In this document: positions 19,076-28,301 of the stretch, piece by piece
Numbering within the stretch: position 1 is the stretch's first letter
Layout of the letters: each line of letters opens with the position of its first letter
Source: Tepidaquicella sp964564635
Lineage (GTDB): Bacteria; Bacteroidota; Ignavibacteria; Tepidaquicellales; Tepidaquicellaceae
Reading direction: 5' to 3'
Assembly: GCA_964564635.1 (NCBI GenBank)
Contig: CAZMAR010000006.1
Span: 4,547-68,546, forward strand
DNA length: 64,000 nucleotides
The notes under the pieces: generated by a model
The model's input: the letters and a program-made list of their open reading frames with translations, nothing else
Database searches by the model: none
What the model was told of the DNA's origin: nothing
Program-made: the position numbers and the translations under genes

Positions 19076-20575
19076 ATGGAAAAGATATTCTTGATTGCAT
19101 ACATAGTGTCTTTATCAATTCTTTTTATATTTGCTTCTCATGGATTTATAATGGTTTACTACTATTTTAAAACATATCATACAAGGAAAAAAGACTTAAA
19201 CGAAAGTGAATTAGAATTGAAAGAGTATCCAATGGTTACAATTCAATTACCTCTATATAATGAAAGGTATGTTGTAACAAGATTAATAGATGCTGTTATA
19301 AGATTAGACTATCCAAAAGATAAACTTGAAATACAAATTCTTGATGACTCAACAGATGAAACAACAGAGATAATAAAGGAGCATATAAAAAAATATATAG
19401 AAAAAGGATATGATATTAAGCATATCCATAGAACAAACAGGAAAGGCTATAAAGCTGGAGCACTAAAAGAAGGCCTGGAAGTTGCTAAAGGAGAGTTTGT
19501 TGCAATATTTGATGCTGACTTTATACCAAGAAAGAAATTCTTAAAAAGAACATTGCCATACTTTTTTAAAGATCCCAAAATTGCACTCGTTCAAACAAGG
19601 TGGGAACACATAAATAGAGATTATTCTATCATAACAAAAACAGAAGCAATTGCACTTGATGGCCATTTTGTTATTGAGCAAGCAGTGAGAAACCGTGCAG
19701 GTTTTTTCATTAATTTTAATGGAACAGGAGGCATCTGGCGAAAGGAGGCAATATATGATGCGGGCAACTGGCAATCAGACACACTAACAGAGGATCTTGA
19801 TTTATCATACAGAGCTCAGATGAAAGGTTGGAAATTAAAATATCTTATGAATTTTACATCTCCAGCAGAATTACCTTCTGAAATAAATTCTTTGAAGTCA
19901 CAACAATTCAGATGGACAAAAGGAGCTATAGAAACAGCAAAAAAGATTTTTCCAAAGGTATTAAAATCAGATCTGCCTCTTAAAATGAAATTTCAATCAT
20001 TCATACACCTATGCAGTAATTTTGCCTATCCTTTTATACTCTTAGCTGCAATACTAAACTTACCTGTACTTTTAATAAAAATAAACAACCAGTATGAAGA
20101 AGTATTTAAATTAATGTCGTTTTTTACTCTTGCATTCATTAGTTCTTTTATGTTCTACTTATATTCACAGAAAGATGTATATTATGACTGGCAAAATAGA
20201 ATTTTTTATTTCCCTCTTTTTCTTGCTGGTAGTATGGGTTTATCACTTAACAATACAAAGGCAGTAATAGAGGGTTTACTTAACAAAAAAAGTGAATTTG
20301 TAAGGACACCAAAATTCAGAATTGTAAGCAAACAGGATAGCCTTCTGAATAAAAAATACTTACCTAAAAAAATTTCTTTTCTTACTATTATTGAACTTCT
20401 ACTTTCAATATATTGCTTTATAGGTGTAGTTATTGCGATAATTCATGCTCAGGTTGCTGCTATCCCATTCCAGCTGATGTTTTCACTGGGATTTGGATTG
20501 ATTTCATTTTTATCAATTCGGCAGGTAATCTTATACAATAGAAATCTAAAAAAGAACATTAAAGATGCCAACTAA
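19076..20575 (+). CDS. Processive-type family 2 glycosyltransferase (cellulose synthase-like)
   Basis: Inner-membrane GT2 of 499 residues. One N-terminal helix precedes the GT-A domain, which has all the residues expected of processive beta-glycosyltransferases: Asp90-Asp91 (ILDDSTDE), DAD (146-148), TED (238-240) and QQFRW (276-280). At least four more membrane segments follow. The arrangement resembles glucomannan/cellulose synthase-like and ceramide glucosyltransferase-like enzymes; product and linkage cannot be read from sequence. It follows the LptE-like gene closely and overlaps the TPR gene by 11 bases, suggesting that these act together on an envelope glycan or glycolipid. Confidence 0.88.
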   Translation: MEKIFLIAYIVSLSILFIFASHGFIMVYYYFKTYHTRKKDLNESELELKEYPMVTIQLPLYNERYVVTRLIDAVIRLDYPKDKLEIQILDDSTDETTEIIKEHIKKYIEKGYDIKHIHRTNRKGYKAGALKEGLEVAKGEFVAIFDADFIPRKKFLKRTLPYFFKDPKIALVQTRWEHINRDYSIITKTEAIALDGHFVIEQAVRNRAGFFINFNGTGGIWRKEAIYDAGNWQSDTLTEDLDLSYRAQMKGWKLKYLMNFTSPAELPSEINSLKSQQFRWTKGAIETAKKIFPKVLKSDLPLKMKFQSFIHLCSNFAYPFILLAAILNLPVLLIKINNQYEEVFKLMSFFTLAFISSFMFYLYSQKDVYYDWQNRIFYFPLFLAGSMGLSLNNTKAVIEGLLNKKSEFVRTPKFRIVSKQDSLLNKKYLPKKISFLTIIELLLSIYCFIGVVIAIIHAQVAAIPFQLMFSLGFGLISFLSIRQVILYNRNLKKNIKDAN

Positions 20576-21335
20576 TCTTAATGCTTACATAGAAGGTTTA
20601 AAAGAAAAGATAAATAAAAGCATCTTTTCACCAGCATTCATAAGATTGGCAAATTTATATTATCGCAATGGACAATTTGAGGAGTGTATTAACATTTGTA
20701 ATATAGGTTTAAAAATTTATCCCGAATATTTCACAATAAAATTATTACTTTTAAAGGCATTAATACAACTTGAATATATAAGTGAAGCAGAACCTATATT
20801 AATTGAATTAGAAGAAAGATTTCAGGATAATGAGGTACTTAAAAATTTAAGGACAAAATTAAATGATTTAAAAAAATATAATAAACAGGAAAAAATTTAT
20901 TACTCAAATAAAATTAATACTTCACCTGATTATAAACAATATTCTGCTAAGATTTCTAATTTATCTTCTGGAAAAGAAATAGCAAAGGATTTTAAAGAAT
21001 TTATGAATTTAATAGTATCAAGAAGTCTTGATTCAATAATTAATGAAAAAGAATACGAAGAGTTTAAGAAACGATACTCAGAAATAAAATTTGATTTAAT
21101 TAAAGTTTCTAAACCAAAAACAGATATTTCAATAACAGACATCAGAAAACAACAGGAAGTGCAAACTTCTTTTCTCTCAAAAATAAAAATAATTACAGAA
21201 ACACTCGCAGACTTATTATCAAAGCAGGGATTTTTCAAAGAAGCATTTGAAGTTTACAATATCTTATTACAAAACGATAATGTGAATAAAAAAAGAATAC
21301 AGGAAAAACTAAATGAGATGGAAAGAAATTTTTAA
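20565..21335 (+). CDS. Tetratricopeptide-repeat protein
   Basis: Predicted soluble 256-residue helical protein without a signal peptide. TPR-like units are visible near the N-terminus (ANLYYRNGQFEECINICN, then LKIYPEYFTIKLLLLKALI) and again at the C-terminus (LLSKQGFFKEAFEVYNILL), separated by a charged linker. It overlaps the preceding GT2 gene by 11 bases, so it may be a scaffold or regulator of that membrane enzyme. This is an inference from position only. Its stop codon overlaps the stop codon of the convergent rqcH gene. Confidence 0.8.
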   Translation: MPTNLNAYIEGLKEKINKSIFSPAFIRLANLYYRNGQFEECINICNIGLKIYPEYFTIKLLLLKALIQLEYISEAEPILIELEERFQDNEVLKNLRTKLNDLKKYNKQEKIYYSNKINTSPDYKQYSAKISNLSSGKEIAKDFKEFMNLIVSRSLDSIINEKEYEEFKKRYSEIKFDLIKVSKPKTDISITDIRKQQEVQTSFLSKIKIITETLADLLSKQGFFKEAFEVYNILLQNDNVNKKRIQEKLNEMERNF

Positions 21336-22921
21336 ATATTGTGGGGAATTTCTGGCTTCACATAGATAACTTTTTCTCTTTCCATTATAACTGTTCCCTC
21401 TTTAAGACCTTTTCTTTTCTTAACATATTTCCGCTCACAGTATGAGACGGCTACGGTACCCGCATTTTTTGCCTTGCTGTAATATGCTGCGACAGATGCA
21501 GCAATTGTTATATAATTTTTAGGAAATTCAAGATTCTTTTTATTCTTCTTTAAAACTGTATGAGAACCAGAATAATCCCGTATATGAAACCATAAATCAT
21601 TCTGAGAAGAGTATCTTGTAGTTAATAAATCATTTGCAAGTGAATTTTTCCCAACCCATATCTCAAAATTCTCATCTAATTTAAAAATTCTAAAATTTTT
21701 CAAATCAGGATTTTCCTGTTTTTCATTTATAACCTTATTTTCCATTTTTTTGATCAATTTGTATTCAGCTATTGATGAGATTTTATCTTTTAGCTTTAGT
21801 ATTTCTTCTAATTTGTGTTTTGTCAGAGATAATTTTTCTTTCAAATCCTCTAAATTATTCTTACCCTTTTTATATTTATCAAAATATTTGTTAGCATTTT
21901 CCAATGGGCTAAGTTTCTCATCTAAAGTTATTTTACAATTATTATAAATAAAATACTTATCACCTTTCTTTATTGAATTTTTATTATATAGAATGACATT
22001 ACCAAACTCTAAAAATTTTTGATAATCAACATTTTTTTTAAGTTGTTCTTCGATACTTTTGATTTTACTCTTTAGTAATTTTTCCTGTTTACTTAGCTCT
22101 TCAATTTTTTCCTCTTTTATTGTTTTCACTGCTTTATTTCTATAATGTTTTTTCACAAAATCTTTCATCATACTATTAATATTTTCATACTCTGTGTATA
22201 CATTGCATTCAAAATGATTTAATTCAATAAGAGAAGGAACGAATTTATCATTTACTTCATATAATATATATTTGGGATTTTGAATTTTATTATAAACTTT
22301 TTCAAACTCATTATCTATTATAGATTTTTTTTCCTCTGTTAAGATATCGTTTTTACTTAATGCTGTATTAAATAACACCTCCTCCAAATATATATTTCCA
22401 AATTTAAAATATTTACTTTTTATATAATCCCGTACTGTTTGAATTTCTTCTTCTTCTGGTTTCGATTCTAATTTTTTCATTAATAATGAGGAAAAATCAG
22501 TATTCTTTATTTCATCGGAATGCTTGAATGCATCAATTATAAAACTATTTTTTTCAATAATAAAATTTTGCTTTCCTGTCAGGAAAATGAAATTCAAAGT
22601 ATAATTATCCTTCACCCTAATTGTAATAATTCTATCATCATTATACTGGTATATAGATTCAACAGGCATATCATAAAGGAAGTCAAATAATTGTGCAAAA
22701 TTTTTCTTTACTTTTTTAAAATCCTCTTTTAGAATTAAATATGGGAAATCTTTATTTACACTAAACTCAAGAAATTTATAATAATCTTTTTCTTCAATAT
22801 TAGATAACGAAATAACTAATTTATTTTTCTCCTGCGAAAATATTTCGTTTATCCTGAAACTTTTGAGTTCATTATTTAGAAACTCAGCAATGTATTTTAT
22901 AAAGAAATAATTGCTTAACAA
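21332..22921 (-). CDS. rqcH: NFACT-family ribosome quality control factor RqcH
   Basis: Rqc2/NEMF homologue that binds stalled 50S subunits carrying peptidyl-tRNA and directs C-terminal alanine tailing. Over 529 residues it shows the NFACT-N region with an Asp-Arg pair (Asp96-Arg97, NDDRIITI), corresponding to the residues required for tailing in studied homologues. A long coiled coil spans about 265-400 with LENANKYFDKYKKGK, and the NFACT-R domain has NDLWFHIRDYSGSH and KNAGTVAVSYCERKYVKKRKG. It starts 5 bases after atpG and is probably read through from the ATP synthase operon. FbpA/fibronectin-binding is the older name for this family. Confidence 0.9.
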   Translation of the reverse strand: MLSNYFFIKYIAEFLNNELKSFRINEIFSQEKNKLVISLSNIEEKDYYKFLEFSVNKDFPYLILKEDFKKVKKNFAQLFDFLYDMPVESIYQYNDDRIITIRVKDNYTLNFIFLTGKQNFIIEKNSFIIDAFKHSDEIKNTDFSSLLMKKLESKPEEEEIQTVRDYIKSKYFKFGNIYLEEVLFNTALSKNDILTEEKKSIIDNEFEKVYNKIQNPKYILYEVNDKFVPSLIELNHFECNVYTEYENINSMMKDFVKKHYRNKAVKTIKEEKIEELSKQEKLLKSKIKSIEEQLKKNVDYQKFLEFGNVILYNKNSIKKGDKYFIYNNCKITLDEKLSPLENANKYFDKYKKGKNNLEDLKEKLSLTKHKLEEILKLKDKISSIAEYKLIKKMENKVINEKQENPDLKNFRIFKLDENFEIWVGKNSLANDLLTTRYSSQNDLWFHIRDYSGSHTVLKKNKKNLEFPKNYITIAASVAAYYSKAKNAGTVAVSYCERKYVKKRKGLKEGTVIMEREKVIYVKPEIPHNI

Positions 22922-22926
22922 TGTTT

Positions 22927-23796
22927 TTATCCTTTTTGTAATGCTTCTGCCCCGCTAACAATTTCAAGAAGTTCTTTAGTAATTGAATCCTGTCTTGCAC
23001 GGTTATATATTAAATTTAATACTCTAAGTAAATCAATTGCATTATTTGTTGCCATTTCCATAGCCGTCATTCTTGCTCCCTCTTCAGCAGCATTAGATTC
23101 AAATACTGCTCTTAAAAATTGAATATGCATTTGCTTCGGAATAAGGTAGAATAATATATTCTTAGCATCTGGCTCATATATATAATCTTCTTTGTATTGA
23201 TTTTCGGACTTGCTTTGTGGTTCTTTAAATTTAAAAGGTAAAATTTCCTGCTTAACAACATTTTGTTTTAAGACAGATTTGAATTCATTATAAATCACGC
23301 TAACCTTATCAACTTCCTTTGAAATAAACTTATCAGAAATAAATTTTATAATTCCATCTACAATTTCATATATTTTATCATTATAAATATTAATATAATA
23401 TTTTGTTATAGGATACTGCCTTTTTGAAAAGAATTCATAACCCTTTTTACCAATTAACAACAACTGTTTATTATAAGGTGTATTATCGATATATTCTTTT
23501 GAAAATTTTAAAATATTCGAATTAAAAGCACCGCATAATCCTCTATCTGAAGTTATTATAATAATTAATTCATTCTTAACTTCTCTTTCAATCATAAGAG
23601 GATGTGAAATATTTTCGACCGCATTAATTACATTAGAAAATAATTCATCTAATTTAAAAGCATAAGGTCTTAAAGATAAAATTCTATCCTGCGCTTTTCG
23701 TAATTTAGCAACAGCAACCATTTTCATTGCCTTTGTAATCTTCTGAATACTTTTTACAGCGGAAATGCGAGTCCTTATTTCTTTTAATGTAGCCAA
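22927..23796 (-). CDS. atpG: ATP synthase F1 subunit gamma
   Basis: Central rotor shaft of the F1 sector. The 289 residues begin MATLKEIRTRISAVKSIQKI and KAMKMVAVAKLRKAQ, the N-terminal helix of the shaft, and contain ITSDRGLCGAFNSNI. They end with MTAMEMATNNAIDLLRVLNLIYNRARQDSITKEL, the C-terminal helix that turns inside the alpha3beta3 ring. The upstream gene is an unrecognised 90-aa ORF (3-base gap) rather than atpA, and rqcH follows closely. Confidence 0.96.
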   Translation of the reverse strand: MATLKEIRTRISAVKSIQKITKAMKMVAVAKLRKAQDRILSLRPYAFKLDELFSNVINAVENISHPLMIEREVKNELIIIITSDRGLCGAFNSNILKFSKEYIDNTPYNKQLLLIGKKGYEFFSKRQYPITKYYINIYNDKIYEIVDGIIKFISDKFISKEVDKVSVIYNEFKSVLKQNVVKQEILPFKFKEPQSKSENQYKEDYIYEPDAKNILFYLIPKQMHIQFLRAVFESNAAEEGARMTAMEMATNNAIDLLRVLNLIYNRARQDSITKELLEIVSGAEALQKG

Positions 23797-23799
23797 GAA

Positions 23800-24072
23800 T
23801 TATTTAATAATATTTTTTTCCTTGAGTTTCTTTTCAACAATTTTTTCTAATTCATCATAATCAACCTTGCAATGTAAAGGTTTAAATAAATCAATAGCTT
23901 CTCTAAGAGTATTAATATTATTCTCAAAAAACAGGTTAAGATAATAAACAAGTCTAATCCTTTCATTACGAACAGGTAATACATCAATTAATTCATCAGC
24001 CATTAAATATAACTTTTTTAATAATGCTTCCTCACTAAGATAATTGATTTCGGATGGTGGTTTTGTTGTCAT
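23800..24072 (-). CDS. Unrecognised 90-aa protein encoded between atpA and atpG
   Basis: I do not recognise this family. The 90 residues look soluble and mostly helical: an acidic-amphipathic N-terminal half (LSEEALLKKLYLMADELIDVL), a middle VRNERIRLVYYLNLFF, and a highly charged end (DELEKIVEKKLKEKN). There is no signal peptide or membrane segment. It lies 7 bases after the atpA stop and 3 bases before the atpG start, a spacing that argues for a real, co-translated gene. A position between F1 subunit genes suggests an ATP synthase assembly factor or regulatory subunit, but this is inference. Confidence 0.72.
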   Translation of the reverse strand: MTTKPPSEINYLSEEALLKKLYLMADELIDVLPVRNERIRLVYYLNLFFENNINTLREAIDLFKPLHCKVDYDELEKIVEKKLKEKNIIK

Positions 24073-24079
24073 AATTTCC

Positions 24080-25603
24080 TTATTTATTGATTGTTGATTT
24101 AAATTTTTCTGTGAAATCTTTTAAGAACTTATCCAATCTTGATATTAAATCATCATCTAAATCTTTCTTATCAGCAATATCTTTTAATATATCGTTATGT
24201 AAATTTTCTGCTTCAGAAAGCAATTCAGTCTCATATTGTCTTATACTCTCCACAGGTAATGTGTCAAGATATCCTTGTGTTGCAGCATAAATCACAAGAA
24301 CCTGTTTTTCAACTTCCATTGGAGCGTATTGTTTTTGTTTAAGAATTTCTACAAGTCGTTCTCCACGTCTTAACTGTTGCAATGTAGCTTTATCTAAATC
24401 TGAACCGAATTTTGCAAATGCTTCCAATTCTCTATATTGAGCTAAATCAAGTCGTAAAGAACTTGCAATTTTTTTCATAGCTTTAATTTGCGCATTTCCT
24501 CCAACTCTTGATACAGATATTCCAACATTAATTGCAGGTCTCACTCCTGCATTAAACAAATTAGATTCCAGATAAATTTGTCCATCAGTTATTGATATAA
24601 CATTAGTAGGAATGTAAGCAGAAACATCACCTTCCTTAGTTTCTATAACAGGAAGAGCTGTTAGAGAACCTCCTCCAAGTTCATCTGAGAGCTTTGATGC
24701 TCTTTCTAGAAGTCTTGAATGCAAATAGAATACATCCCCGGGATATGCTTCCCTACCAGGAGGTCTTCTTAATAATAAAGAAATTTCTCTATATGCAGCA
24801 GCGTGTTTAGTAAGGTCATCATAAATAACAAGAGCATGTTTACCATTATCCCTGTAATATTCACCCATAGTTGCACCGGAATAAGGAGCAATAAAAAGTA
24901 ATGGTGCAGGATCAGAAGCAGTTGCAGATATTACCGTAGTATATTCCATTGCATTGGCATCCATTAGATTTTTTACTACCTGAGCAACAGTTGATCCTTT
25001 CTGTCCAATAGCGACATAAATGCAATAAACATCTTTACCTTTCTGATTAATAATTGTATCAGTTGCAATGGCAGTTTTTCCCGTTTGTCTATCGCCGATA
25101 ATCAATTCTCTCTGCCCTCTTCCGATAGGAATCATAGAATCAATTGCTTTAAGCCCAGTTTGTAATGGCTCTTTAACTGGTTGTCTTTGAATAACCCCAA
25201 GAGCTTTTCTTTCAATAGGCAAAAATTTATCTGTTTTGATATCTCCTTTACCATCAAGCGGTTCACCAAGAGGATTAACAACTCTACCCAATAAACTTTC
25301 ACCTACAGGGACAGAAGCAATTCTTCCAGTCCTCCTTACCTGGTCACCTTCTTTAACAAGATATGATTCTCCAAATAAAATACAACCGACATTATCTTCC
25401 TCAAGATTCATTGCAATTCCGAAGACTCCATGAGGAAACTCAATTAACTCGCTTGCTTTACATTTTTCAAGGCCATAAATTCTTGCGACATCATCACCAA
25501 CAGTTAAAACCGTTCCAACTTCATATAAGTCAATTTTTTTCTCAAAACCTGTTAATTGTTTCAAGAGAACTGCTGTTATTTCACCAGATTTTAATTCAGG
25601 CAT
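24080..25603 (-). CDS. atpA: ATP synthase F1 subunit alpha
   Basis: Non-catalytic nucleotide-binding subunit of the F1 hexamer. The 507-residue sequence has the Walker A GDRQTGKTA and VYCIYVAIGQKGSTVAQVV. The segment ALVIYDDLTKHAAAYREISL is followed by RRPPGREAYPGDVFYLHSRLLERA and VGISVSRVGGNAQIKAMK, with the arginine finger in the last motif. An AGGAGT ribosome-binding sequence stands 5 bases before the ATG. It follows atpH and precedes the unknown 90-aa gene. The catalytic beta subunit gene is not in this operon. Confidence 0.97.
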   Translation of the reverse strand: MPELKSGEITAVLLKQLTGFEKKIDLYEVGTVLTVGDDVARIYGLEKCKASELIEFPHGVFGIAMNLEEDNVGCILFGESYLVKEGDQVRRTGRIASVPVGESLLGRVVNPLGEPLDGKGDIKTDKFLPIERKALGVIQRQPVKEPLQTGLKAIDSMIPIGRGQRELIIGDRQTGKTAIATDTIINQKGKDVYCIYVAIGQKGSTVAQVVKNLMDANAMEYTTVISATASDPAPLLFIAPYSGATMGEYYRDNGKHALVIYDDLTKHAAAYREISLLLRRPPGREAYPGDVFYLHSRLLERASKLSDELGGGSLTALPVIETKEGDVSAYIPTNVISITDGQIYLESNLFNAGVRPAINVGISVSRVGGNAQIKAMKKIASSLRLDLAQYRELEAFAKFGSDLDKATLQQLRRGERLVEILKQKQYAPMEVEKQVLVIYAATQGYLDTLPVESIRQYETELLSEAENLHNDILKDIADKKDLDDDLISRLDKFLKDFTEKFKSTINK

Positions 25604-25619
25604 TTTCTACTCCTATTAC

Positions 25620-26168
25620 TTAAGAAATTAATGTATATTCATTTAATTTTAATTCTAATAATTCAAGTTGCCTTTTTACGCTCCCATCAAGTACATAATC
25701 GCCAAGAAAAATCTTAATGCCACCAATCAAATTGGAATCTAAAAAGAATTCAGGAATTATTTTCTTTTTTGCAAATTTTTCTAATTCTTTAATCAAGAAT
25801 TTTTTTTCTTTGGCGCTTAACTCAACTGCAGAAAAAATTTTAACTCTCAAGACATTGTCTTTTATATCTTTTAAATGAAAAAATTCCTCAATAATACCTT
25901 CTAAAGCATACTCACGATTATTCTGAATTAAAATAGTCAGGAAATCAAATAAAACCTTATTTAATTTCTTCTGAAATAATTCTTTAATAATCGCTATTTT
26001 TTTTCCTTTAGAAATAATGGGGCTCCTGAGAAAAAGATTCAACTCCTTGTTTTCAATAATCAACTTTGAAAGCTGCTCAAGATCTGAAGATATTTTTAGG
26101 AAATCTTTTAGATTCTCAACAGCTCTAAATAGCGAAGTAGCATATCTTCTGGCAACTTTATCAACCAT
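25620..26168 (-). CDS. atpH: ATP synthase F1 subunit delta
   Basis: Peripheral stalk subunit joining the b dimer to the top of alpha3beta3. The 182-residue protein has the family pattern: VARRYATSLFRAVE at the N-terminus, a helical domain with LRSPIISKGKKIAIIKELF, then the C-terminal sheet domain ending in IGGIKIFLGDYVLDGSVKRQLELL. It lies 8 bases after atpF and 16 before atpA on the same strand. Confidence 0.93.
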   Translation of the reverse strand: MVDKVARRYATSLFRAVENLKDFLKISSDLEQLSKLIIENKELNLFLRSPIISKGKKIAIIKELFQKKLNKVLFDFLTILIQNNREYALEGIIEEFFHLKDIKDNVLRVKIFSAVELSAKEKKFLIKELEKFAKKKIIPEFFLDSNLIGGIKIFLGDYVLDGSVKRQLELLELKLNEYTLIS

Positions 26169-26176
26169 AGAAACAA

Positions 26177-26731
26177 TTAGTTTTTCGGTAGTTTGTTAAT
26201 AAATTCTTCAATTAATTTAGAATGTCTTTTCTCATTCAGATTATTTTCAATAATCTTTTCTGCTGCTTTTAGGGAAATACTAATTATATCCTGTTTTAAT
26301 TTTTCAATCATCGATTCTCTTTGAAGTTCAATTTCCTCTTTTGCATTCTTAATTATTTTTTGCGATTCCTGATTAGCTTTGCTAAGTATATCCTGTCTAA
26401 TCTTTTCAGAAGCTTCTTTACTTTCCATAATAATTTTCTTCGCCTGTAAATTAGCTTCTTCAATTATTTTTTTACTCTGTTCCTCTAAGCGTTCCATTTC
26501 AATCCTTTGTTTTTCAACATTTTCAAGGGACTTCCTGATAGTTTCCTCTCTATTTTGCAAAGCATTTATTAAAGGTTTCCAGGCAATCTTTTTTAGAAGT
26601 AATAAAAGCAGTATAAAAATAATAATTGTCCATATAATCAAACCTGGATTAACTGATAAAAGCGATGAATTTTCATGTCCACCATCAGGACTAAAAAGAA
26701 TAATCAAAAGATTGATTACTGAAGTAGCCAT
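26177..26731 (-). CDS. atpF: ATP synthase F0 subunit b
   Basis: Peripheral stalk subunit of 184 residues. One membrane helix lies at about residues 29-50 (GLIIWTIIIFILLLLLLKKI), followed by a long charged coiled coil with heptad-like NREETIRKSLENVEKQRIEM and AKKIIMESKEASEKI. The C-terminus (LNEKRHSKLIEEFINKLPKN) binds delta in known enzymes. An N-terminal extension before the helix is short. It is flanked by atpE and atpH. Confidence 0.93.
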   Translation of the reverse strand: MATSVINLLIILFSPDGGHENSSLLSVNPGLIIWTIIIFILLLLLLKKIAWKPLINALQNREETIRKSLENVEKQRIEMERLEEQSKKIIEEANLQAKKIIMESKEASEKIRQDILSKANQESQKIIKNAKEEIELQRESMIEKLKQDIISISLKAAEKIIENNLNEKRHSKLIEEFINKLPKN

Positions 26732-26751
26732 AAATAATATTTAAAATTTTC

Positions 26752-26973
26752 TTAACTTTTAACAGCTAATAAAATACAAACAACAAGACCAAAAAGTGCA
26801 ACACCTTCTATAAGTGCGGCTGCAATAATCATGGTAGTTCTTATGTCACCCAAAGCCTCTGGATTTCTACCACTTGCCTCCATAGCTGCGGCGGCAATTT
26901 TTCCAATTCCGTAGCCGGCACCAATAACCACCAAGCCGGCTCCGATTCCTGCTGCAAAATAAGCTAATTCCAT
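26752..26973 (-). CDS. atpE: ATP synthase F0 subunit c
   Basis: Proteolipid of the rotor ring, 73 residues, two membrane helices joined by the polar loop RNPEAL (36-41). The ion-binding carboxylate is Glu56 in ALIEGVALF. The residue after it is Gly57, and the helix 1 position that is Gln in sodium enzymes is Ala here (GAGYGIGK), so a proton-coupled ring is expected. A strong AAGGAG ribosome-binding sequence lies 11 bases before the ATG, in line with the high copy number of c. Confidence 0.96.
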   Translation of the reverse strand: MELAYFAAGIGAGLVVIGAGYGIGKIAAAAMEASGRNPEALGDIRTTMIIAAALIEGVALFGLVVCILLAVKS

Positions 26974-27010
26974 AAATATTTTTTCTCCTTTTAGTTTATA
27001 AATTATTTTT

Positions 27011-27910
27011 TTAATGTTCAGGATGAATTGCTATACTGATAAAAATACATGATAGCATAGTAAAAATATACGCTTGCAGAATAGCCACAAGAATCTCAAG
27101 TAAATAAATAAACAAAGAAAAAGGTATAGCGATCAAGATACCTGCATAGCTCAAAATAAAAATTAACCCAATAAGAGATAATACTATTATAGAACCAGCA
27201 GTAATGTTCGCAAACAACCTCATTAAGAGAGCAAAAGGTTTAGTAAATAAACCGATAAATTCTACAATAACCATAATTGGCAAAATAAAAATAGGGATGC
27301 CTTTCGGGACCAAACTCCTAAAGTAACCGATAAAACCATTTTTCCTAATTCCAGAAATCTGAACCGTAAAAAAAGTAATCATTGCCAACCCGGAGGTAAC
27401 ATTGATATTTTTTGTCGGTTGAGCCATAAAAGGAATTAAACCGAATAAATTTGAGAACAATATAAAGAAAAACAGCGTCAGGAAAAAAGGCAGCATTTTA
27501 ATTCCTTCATCACCCATAATGGGTCTAACAACTTCATCTCTTATAAATACAATAATAGTTTCCACAAAATTTCCTATACCACGAGGGACTTTATTATGAG
27601 TATTAATATAAGCAGCTCTTTTGAGTACGACAATAAGAATTATAGAAACCAAAACCATCATAAATAAACTCTTGGTGGGTGAGAAATCAATTTTAATATT
27701 ACCAATCTGGACAGGATGAAATTTGGGCATATATAACTTTCCTAAAAAGTAAAAGTCGACATAATCATGATCGACAACTTTCTCTACGATATCTAATTTT
27801 TGATTGTCTTCATCGCTAATATTTTCAGAGCAAAATAAAGGTTTGAACCCGGAGCTAAATAACCAAATTATTGAAATAAAAAATAATATGTATTTAAACT
27901 TTACTTTCAA
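27011..27910 (-). CDS. atpB: ATP synthase F0 subunit a
   Basis: Membrane channel subunit of 299 residues that passes protons to the c ring. An N-terminal hydrophobic stretch (residues 7-26, ending PLFCSEN) resembles a signal peptide and is followed by a polar periplasmic segment. About five helices come next. The essential arginine is in FALLMRLFANITAG, and the C-terminal helices carry LEILVAILQAYIFTMLSCIFI. The long N-terminus is common in FCB-group enzymes. It overlaps the preceding atpI-like gene by 17 bases. Confidence 0.95.
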   Translation of the reverse strand: MKVKFKYILFFISIIWLFSSGFKPLFCSENISDEDNQKLDIVEKVVDHDYVDFYFLGKLYMPKFHPVQIGNIKIDFSPTKSLFMMVLVSIILIVVLKRAAYINTHNKVPRGIGNFVETIIVFIRDEVVRPIMGDEGIKMLPFFLTLFFFILFSNLFGLIPFMAQPTKNINVTSGLAMITFFTVQISGIRKNGFIGYFRSLVPKGIPIFILPIMVIVEFIGLFTKPFALLMRLFANITAGSIIVLSLIGLIFILSYAGILIAIPFSLFIYLLEILVAILQAYIFTMLSCIFISIAIHPEH

Positions 27911-28301
27911 CCTGGAAATTTCTTTTTATAAACTTAGATAAAAAACTTAATTCAAAAACTAAACCAAAAAGATAAAAGCCAAAGAAAGAGAATATAAATG
28001 AACTAACTGGTAATTTAAAAATGGTAATACCAACAAATACAAATATTAAGAGTAATATAACTCTAATAATCATAGAACCGAAGAACTCGAAAAGGAACTT
28101 CTTATTATTTTTTCTTAATGTCTTTTTAATTATAAAAACTCCAAAAATTAAATTTATAAGAACAATAATAAAATTAACAGCAGAAGCAATATAATCGTTT
28201 ACATTATTAATAACATTTAATAAAATTAAAATAATAAATGTAAGAAGAACTCCTAAAAAGCAAATAACAGAAACAACAATATTATATGATTTGTTACTCA
28301 A
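27894..28301 (-). CDS. AtpI-like small membrane protein of the ATP synthase operon
   Basis: A 135-residue protein with four hydrophobic segments in two hairpins, separated by the basic loop KKTLRKNNKKFLFEF. Size, topology and position directly before atpB match subunit I/AtpI-type genes, which assist c-ring assembly or magnesium supply in some bacteria. Sequence similarity to AtpI is weak by eye, so the call rests on context. It overlaps atpB by 17 bases and the atpZ-like gene by 4. Confidence 0.65.
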   Translation of the reverse strand: MSNKSYNIVVSVICFLGVLLTFIILILLNVINNVNDYIASAVNFIIVLINLIFGVFIIKKTLRKNNKKFLFEFFGSMIIRVILLLIFVFVGITIFKLPVSSFIFSFFGFYLFGLVFELSFLSKFIKRNFQVESKV

